DNA of 64,000 nucleotides from Theobroma cacao (lineage: Eukaryota; Streptophyta; Magnoliopsida; Malvales; Malvaceae), in the NCBI RefSeq assembly GCF_000208745.1, contig NC_030854.1, positions 29,715,606-29,779,605 of the forward strand. The letters run 5' to 3'. Of the stretch, positions 57,873 to 64,000 are shown piece after piece. A model generated the notes under the pieces. It had not been told where the DNA came from and did no database searches. It was given only the letters and a program-made list of their open reading frames with translations. Within the stretch, counting starts at the first letter, position 1. Each line of letters starts with the position of its first letter. The position numbers and the translations under genes were made by a program.

Positions 57873-58795
57873 CAAATACCTAATTCAGCTGTTTCTTTTG
57901 GGAAGAATGGAAAGACATCCTGCATGATGAAGGCTTTAAACTACAGTAAGCAGTGAATGATGTATACGCAGTTCAAGGCTTTAAACTACATTAAGCATGC
58001 TATGATCTATATACTGATCAAACAATCATTAGGTATTTGAAACTTTCTCTCCATGGTCTATTTCCACTGGAGACAATCCTAAGTATTTTTGCAGCTTTTT
58101 CCATCATGCCCTGTGAGCTAGATCATGAAATAATGTTATCTTTGTTATTAATAAGTTTAGGCTTTGCTAGTTATCATTGTTTGTGATCAAGACCAGCCCA
58201 TAGCTGGTAGATATGGCAGAAGAATACCTTAACAAAAACCTCCTTTTGGCTTTGGAACTCAGCTTAAACTTTTCTTCATTATTTCCCAATTTCCGTTCAC
58301 CGCTTAGCTACAAAAATAGCTCCGCCAGGCTGACCTGGTTAAGGAAGAGGGTCAGCATGCAACAGCTTTGAAGCAGAAGTTTGTTGGCATCGCATTAGAT
58401 ATGGCCTACGGGTATAACATGTTGTGGTCAGCAGCCTGAAATCCCTACTCAAATGAGCATTTGGCCTGTAATATTGATCACCTTCTTCTCCAAGCAACCT
58501 TATAACAACAAATTAAGCTGGGATTTAAACCCGTAGAATGTTTCAATGAACTTGAGCACCATATCTAACTTATGAAATGCTTATACATTTCAATAATTAC
58601 AGGAATAATCGGGGAAGTAACAGATGTTTGTTATTTGCATTTCACAGCATAAAATTACATTAATAAGGCAATTATTCAGAGGTACCAAGAGAAAGTTAGA
58701 CAAAACAAGTCTTCATAATAAGCATAGGAGAATGAACAAACTACCAAATAAAACACAGAAATAGAGTAGAATATCTGCCCTTTAGACTAATAGAG
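57873..58795. other. 3' flank of the helicase gene
   Basis: It contains the helicase 3' UTR, with a small repeat ('caaggctttaaactaca' near 57930 and 57975), and then non-coding sequence up to the copia LTR. No gene was recognised. Confidence 0.5.
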
Positions 58796-59562
58796 TGTTG
58801 TACGAATATTAGAAACAAAGGAATATAAAACTAGTAAAAGCAGTAATTGGTCTGAGGTGTGTTATCACTGTCCTTAAGAATAATTTCCGCCCATTCGGAG
58901 TATAAAACTCGGTGCAAAAGGATTGTAGCGGTTATCCTCCAAGATTTAACAGACTCTTCCTTATAGTTTGCACAAACTATTAAGAGATGACAGGAACAGT
59001 AGAAAGAAAAAGCAGAAAACCCAACAGAGAAGCTTAAGAAAAGAGAAGAGGCAAAGGGAGAAAGCTTTAGAGAAGAAAAGCTTTGGTGTGTATTGTGAGT
59101 GAGGGTGTGAGGCTGTATTTATAGGCATGGAGTGAAATGAACGTTGCACCAAATAAGGTGAACGTTGCACCAGATCAGGGAGTTGAGGAAAACCTGATCA
59201 GCATTTATACCAAGTCAGATAGACGTTGGAGCAAAACCAAGATAAACGTTGAGGAAAACTAGGAGAATCAGGTAAGCATGGTAAAGTTGGACTTTGATTT
59301 AATCAAAGGCTGAAAAAGTTCAAAAAAAATAAGGTCAAGATACAAAAAGTCACTTGGGCACAGCCCACGTGTATACTCGCACACAGGGGGGGGAATCTGA
59401 AGTTTTTAACTGTTTGGCCCAATCTTGTGTGCGTGCGAGTCCACTCTGTTTTCCTTGCTTGCAACAAGCCCATAGTTGGTTTTTCAATATAAGGCATTCA
59501 CCTTTTATGTATTTTGGCAATGTGGGATGTTTGAACTTTATGAAATACATTATTTTCCAACA
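58796..59562 (-). mobile_element. 3' LTR of a Ty1/copia element
   Basis: On the minus strand the LTR starts TGTTGGAAAA right after a purine tract and ends TACAACA, with inverted TGTTG/CAACA ends. A TATA box 'CTATAAATAC' lies at about 59112-59122, followed by a CT-rich leader. The length is 767 bp. The partner 5' LTR is missing, so age cannot be read from an LTR pair. Confidence 0.82.
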
Positions 59563-59576
59563 ATCCCCCACATATT
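59563..59576 (-). promoter_or_regulatory. Polypurine tract of the copia element
   Basis: Minus-strand 'TATGTGGGGGAT' lies directly before the LTR start TGTTGG. It primes plus-strand DNA synthesis in LTR retroelements. Confidence 0.75.
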
Positions 59577-60119
59577 TTATAAGATTTTATAAGAAGTTTT
59601 GCTGGGTCAAATTTCATTTGAGTGTAATGCATCGTGACTGGTGCTTTTAAAGCTATGAACCACCCTTAGAAAGAATGAAGTATAAATCACAGAATTTTAG
59701 TGAAGTTTGTAACTTATATGAACCAAAATTCTTTATGTGAAATATAGTTTTCATCAATCACATTACACCCCCACAATTTCTGCTGTTCAATGCGGTTTTG
59801 CTCGAATAGGCCATGCGCGTGCCTAGTTATTCATAAGTGCTCTAGAGAATTTGTCATAGTTCTCATAGGAGCGGCCCCACTCCACACTTATATAGGTTGA
59901 TTCCATCAAATGTATACTGTAGTATAATACACTACCCATAAGGAATATGAAATGCATTAAGAGTTTAACTTAACCTCTCTTACATTGCAGTTTTGCACTA
60001 CTTACACACCATATGAGGGACAATACTTTCAATAGTGCATTAATTTATCAACAAATAACTTGTTATTACCCATATGAACCTAATTCATGGGATTTCCAAT
60101 CACATAGGTTGGGTTACTA
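59577..60119 (-). mobile_element. 3' untranslated internal region of the copia element
   Basis: About 540 bp lie between the RNase H stop and the polypurine tract. They have no coding potential and belong to the same element. Confidence 0.7.
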
Positions 60120-62945
60120 CTATTTGTTGATTTCCTCATTTGGCTTAAGTCTCATTCTCCTCGATGTAGCATTAATTAATTTTCTTCCCAGGGGCTTAGT
60201 CAAAGGATCGGCCAAATTCAACTCTGACTTCACATAATTAATGGATATAATTCCATCTCTAAGCAGCTGCTTTGCTACATCATGTCTCAAACGAATGTGT
60301 CTATTTTTACCATTAAAAGTTTTATTTTTTACAATGGCTATTGCTGCTTGGCAATCACAATGCATGGACACAGAAGGTATTGGTTTCATTCCTAACGGAA
60401 TATCTGCTAAGAGGTTTCTCAACCACTCAGCCTCATTACCAACCAACTCTAAAGCTACAAATTCTGACTCCATTGTAGATTTAGCAATTATTGTTTGTTT
60501 GGCTGATTTTCAAGTTATAGCACCGCCACCAAGGGTGAATACATAACCACTCGTAGATTTCGTCTCATCTGAATCTGAGATCCAGTTAGTATCACTGTAT
60601 CCTTCTAATACAGCGGGAAATCCATTATATAAAACACCATAGTTTATGGTACCTTTCAAATATTTCATCACCCTACTCAAGGCAGTCCAATGATCTCTAT
60701 TAGGACTTTGTGTATATCTGCTCAGTCTACATACAGCATAAGCTATATCTGGTCGAGTATAATTCATCAAATGCATCAGACTCTCAATAATCTGTGCATA
60801 CTCAAACTGAGCTACACTATCACCTCTATTTTTCTTTAATTGAATATTACTATCATAAGGAGTACTCACAGGTGTGACATCAAAATGTCCAAACCTTTTA
60901 AGTAGCCTTTCAACATAATGCTCTTGTGTTAGCATTAAGCCACTATCACATCTTATGATTTTAATACCCAAAATAACTTTGGCTTCGCCCAGATCTTTCA
61001 TGTCAAATTTAGAAGCTAAAAAGTATTTTATTTTATTGACCACATCAATGCATGTACCAAAAATCAGCATATCATCAACATATAAGCTAATAATCACACA
61101 TCCACTATCAACAGTTTTTGTATACACACATTTATCAACTCCAACAGTAAAAAATCTATTACTAACAAGAACTTGATCAAATTTCTCATGCCATTGTTTG
61201 GGTGCTTGTTTCAAATAATATAATGATTTAATCAATTTACAAACTTTGTTTTCTTGACCAGGAACAATACATCCCTCGGGTTGTGTGATATAAATTTCTT
61301 CTTCTAGATCACCATTTAAAAAAGCAGTTTTTACATCCATTTGATGAACAATAAGTTTGTAAATTGAAGCTAAAGCAAATAAAACGCGAATTGATGCAAT
61401 TTTTGTTACTGGAGCAAAAGTATCAAAATAGTCAATATTTGGTTTTGAGTAAAATCCTTTGCAACTAATCTAGCTTTATATTTATCAATAGAACCATCAG
61501 GATTAAATTTCCTTTTAAAAATCCATTTGCAACCAATTGGTTTGGCTCCAGGTGATAAATCAACTAATTTTCAAGTTTGATTTTGTAAAATCGAATCAAT
61601 CTCATTTTGTATGGCTTCTTTCCAAAATAAACTTTCTTTAGAAGAAATTGGATCAATATAAGTCAAAGGATCATTATCTACAAGATAAGTATAAAAATCA
61701 TTGCCAAAAGAAATTTCCTTCCTTGGTCTTTTACTCCTTCTCAAATCATCATTTTGTATTTCAAAATCATTTTTACTAAAAGGTGCATGGGAAATTGTAT
61801 CAATTCTTAATGGAAAAATATGTTCAAAAAATTCGGCATTCTTTGTTTCAACAATTGTATTGCAATCAAGAACATCACTTTTTAATACAAGAAACCTATA
61901 TGCAGCACTATGTTCAGCATAACCAATAAACATGCAATCAGATATCTTAGAATCAATTTTTCTCTTCTTAAATTCAGGAAGCATTACCTTAGCTAGACAC
62001 TCCCATATTTTTAAATATTTTAAATTAGGAGAATAACCTTTCCATAATTCATAAGGTGTCTTACCAGTTTTCTTATAAAGTATTCTATTCTGAATATGAC
62101 ATGCGGATAATAAAGCTTCACCCCACAAATTTTTATGTGCATTGAAACTAACAAGCATATAGTTCATCATTTCTTTTAATGTTCTATTTTTTCTTTTAGC
62201 TACACCATTTGATTCAGGAGAATATGGAGGAGTAATTTCATGAATTATTCTTTCTTTTTCACAAATATCATTAATCAGTATATATTCACCCCCTCTATCT
62301 GATCTAATTTTTTTTATCTTTTTATTCAGTTGATTTTCTACCTCAGCTTTATATTTAATAAACATGTCAAAAGCTTCATCTTTATGCCTAAGTAAATAAA
62401 CTTTAGTAAATCTAGAATAATCGTCAATAAATGTAACATAGTATTGTTTACCTCATCTAGTCACAGTTTGTTTTAGATCTCCTAAGTCTGTATGAATTAA
62501 ACTTAATAATTCAGATTCCCTATTTACTGAAATACAAGTTTTTTTAGTTGATTTCGTTTCAGCACATATTTCACATTTATTAAAGCTTCCATTTTTAATA
62601 TTAGAAATTAATCCTAGTGATTGCATTTTCTTAATATAAGGAATGCTAAAATGTTCTAGTCTACCATGCCATAAATCAACAGATTCACTCATGTAAGCAG
62701 AAGAATTGCCATTTTCATTCAAAACATTGGAAATGTTAAGTACAAAGAGTCCCTAATTGCAATAACCCTTACCCACAAACACATTATTTTTTGTCATCAC
62801 GATCTTGTCAGATTCGAATGACACTTTCACCCCAACCTTGCCTAATAAGGCCACAAATACCAAGTTTGCCTTTATATTGAGAACATGAAGAACATCATTT
62901 AGAGCTAGAGTCTTGTCAGATGTGATGAAATACCCCATACTTTGA
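60120..62945 (-). pseudogene. 5'-truncated Ty1/copia pol (end of protease region, integrase, RT, RNase H)
   Basis: In minus-strand order: a protease-end block with 'TLALNDVLHV' (62938-62753); GAG-pre-integrase with 'LWHGRLEHFSIPYI' and 'CEICAETKSTKKTC' (62722-62453); integrase with 'RSDRGGEY' and 'SPESNGVAKRKNRTLK' (62365-61571); RT with '[17 protein letters not shown]' and '[10 protein letters not shown]' (61340-60510); RNase H with 'MESEFVALE', 'DCQAAIAI' and 'LNLADPLTKPL' (60473-60120). The integrase catalytic Glu, normally NGVAERKN, is Lys here. A Trp to TGA change separates RT from RNase H (about 60511), another TGA lies at about 61571, and a frameshift lies near 61450. Gag, most of protease and the 5' LTR are absent; the element breaks off near 62945 against a gypsy-type LTR. 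Lineage within copia is not resolved. Confidence 0.9.
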
Positions 62946-64000
62946 TATGGTGATAAATAAAGTTGATCGAATGCAAATTAAGGTCAATTAAAACATTTAA
63001 AAGTGATAAGAGACGTAAGGAGTAGTTTAGGATAAAATATTTCGCAAATGAGAAAATAATAATAAAATAATAACAATTTTATCGGAGGAGAATTTGTGAG
63101 ATAAAAAGCGATTCAGAAGTCAAGTGAGGCATAATAAGGTATTTCGGGTACCAATGAGACAAGATAAAATTTTTAGAATAAAATAATATTTTATTAATAA
63201 AATAATATTAAAATATTAATATTTAGCCTGATGTCGAAGTCAATCAAGAAGAAGGATCATATGGTTGATCCAAGTGGGGGAGAAGATGACAAGCCCGACT
63301 CTATAAAAATATTTATCATGACATACATGTGATGGATAGCATGTTTGCATGCTAGGATAGTCTCGAAAAATTTACAAAAGTCGGTATTGTACCTAGAGGT
63401 ACAATAAAGTTGATTTAAGTCTCGAACTAGATCAAATAGAGAATTTACTATGAAATAAAGAATTTTAAAGTCCCAGAATGGTTTAATATAGTGATTCGGA
63501 GCTCGAGGATCAATTTGGACTCAAACCGAAATTTTCGCTATCCAAGGGCAAAATGGTCATTTGTCACCTGAGGACAAAATGAGAATTTTAGAAAAGATTT
63601 TTTTGGCCTCATTTGACTTATTGGAGTATAATTTGACTTATTGGAGTAAGATTTGAGGTTTAGAAGTGAAAAATTTTAATTTCGGTATAATTTGGAGTAA
63701 AAGGGTAAAATGGTAATTTTGCCACCCCAGGGGCAAAATTGTAATTTTTCCACCACCAAGACATTTTTCCAGCACATGGTCTTCCTTTATCCTCATTTTG
63801 ACCATTGACTAATTGTGTGGTGGAGATAAAAAAGGATTAAAATTTTAAAATTTTAAAAATGGACTAATAAGAAAATGACATGTGTCATACCTTTATTATT
63901 TTATTGTTTCTTATTAAAAAGGCATAAAATCAGCCTATTTTCTTCATATGGCCGGCCAAGCAAGGAAGAGAGAGAAAGAGAGGAAGAACAAAGGGAAAAA
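62946..64000 (+). mobile_element. Partial gypsy-type LTR, continuing past the window
   Basis: From about 63120 it resembles the solo LTR at 13365-13560 ('ggcataataaggtatttcgg', 'attttattaataaaataata', 'aagaaggatcatatggt', 'ccaagtggg'). It goes on with the usual gypsy LTR phrases 'gggcaaaatggtcattt' and 'gggtaaaatggtaatttt'. It ends in a GA-rich leader-like stretch at the window edge. A clear TGTCACGACC start was not found at its left end, so it is either truncated or has a decayed end. Confidence 0.65.

Overview
This is plant nuclear DNA, and most likely from a eudicot. It has GT-AG introns, a plant-only DUF247 protein, a plant-type A20/AN1 stress-associated protein remnant and large AT-rich intergenic stretches. 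It also carries many LTR-retrotransposon remnants, LINE fragments, a tRNA-derived SINE and an endogenous pararetrovirus. A rosid, perhaps Malvales, is plausible from the general look of the repeats, but the sequence alone does not prove it. There are single N bases at 14500 and 25868.

Layout. 1-18300 is almost entirely transposons: a LINE RT remnant, an Emigrant/pogo-like MITE, and a SIRE/Maximus-like Ty1/copia derivative. The last of these is arranged as 3'-internal remnant, LTR, gag-only internal region, LTR, and a small SINE sits in its first LTR. Next come a 102-bp tandem repeat and an old Ty3/gypsy gag split by a 2.9-kb solo LTR that has a 5-bp target-site duplication. 18500-19881 holds a DUF247 gene with one frameshift. 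20900-28500 holds a gypsy gag with primer-binding site and LTR-like flank, copies of an unclassified dispersed repeat, a gutted copia element, and a partial inverted copy of the DUF247 gene. 29000-32660 is a degraded endogenous caulimovirid (pararetrovirus).

The gene-rich half runs from 33800 to 57900. It contains an intronless EF-hand protein (33864-34223, minus) and a 12-exon membrane-anchored short-chain dehydrogenase (35868-45401, minus), whose exons rebuild exactly into 328 residues. It also contains a dead A20/AN1 SAP gene (45854-46262, minus), an intronless divergent PP2A B56/B' regulatory subunit (47843-49024, minus), and a 9-exon SEN1/UPF1-like superfamily 1 helicase (52963-57872, plus) that rebuilds into 1151 residues. 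Two foldback elements lie between these genes, one with a solo LTR nested inside it.

58796-62945 is a 5'-truncated Ty1/copia element on the minus strand, and the window ends in another gypsy-type LTR. The genes show no sign of forming a pathway or cluster; they are ordinary single eukaryotic loci. The most informative signals are the nested insertion histories, the DUF247 frameshift and its inverted copy, and a perfect 307-bp duplication beginning exactly at an N, which looks like an assembly artefact. I found no previously undescribed biological system that the sequence would support.
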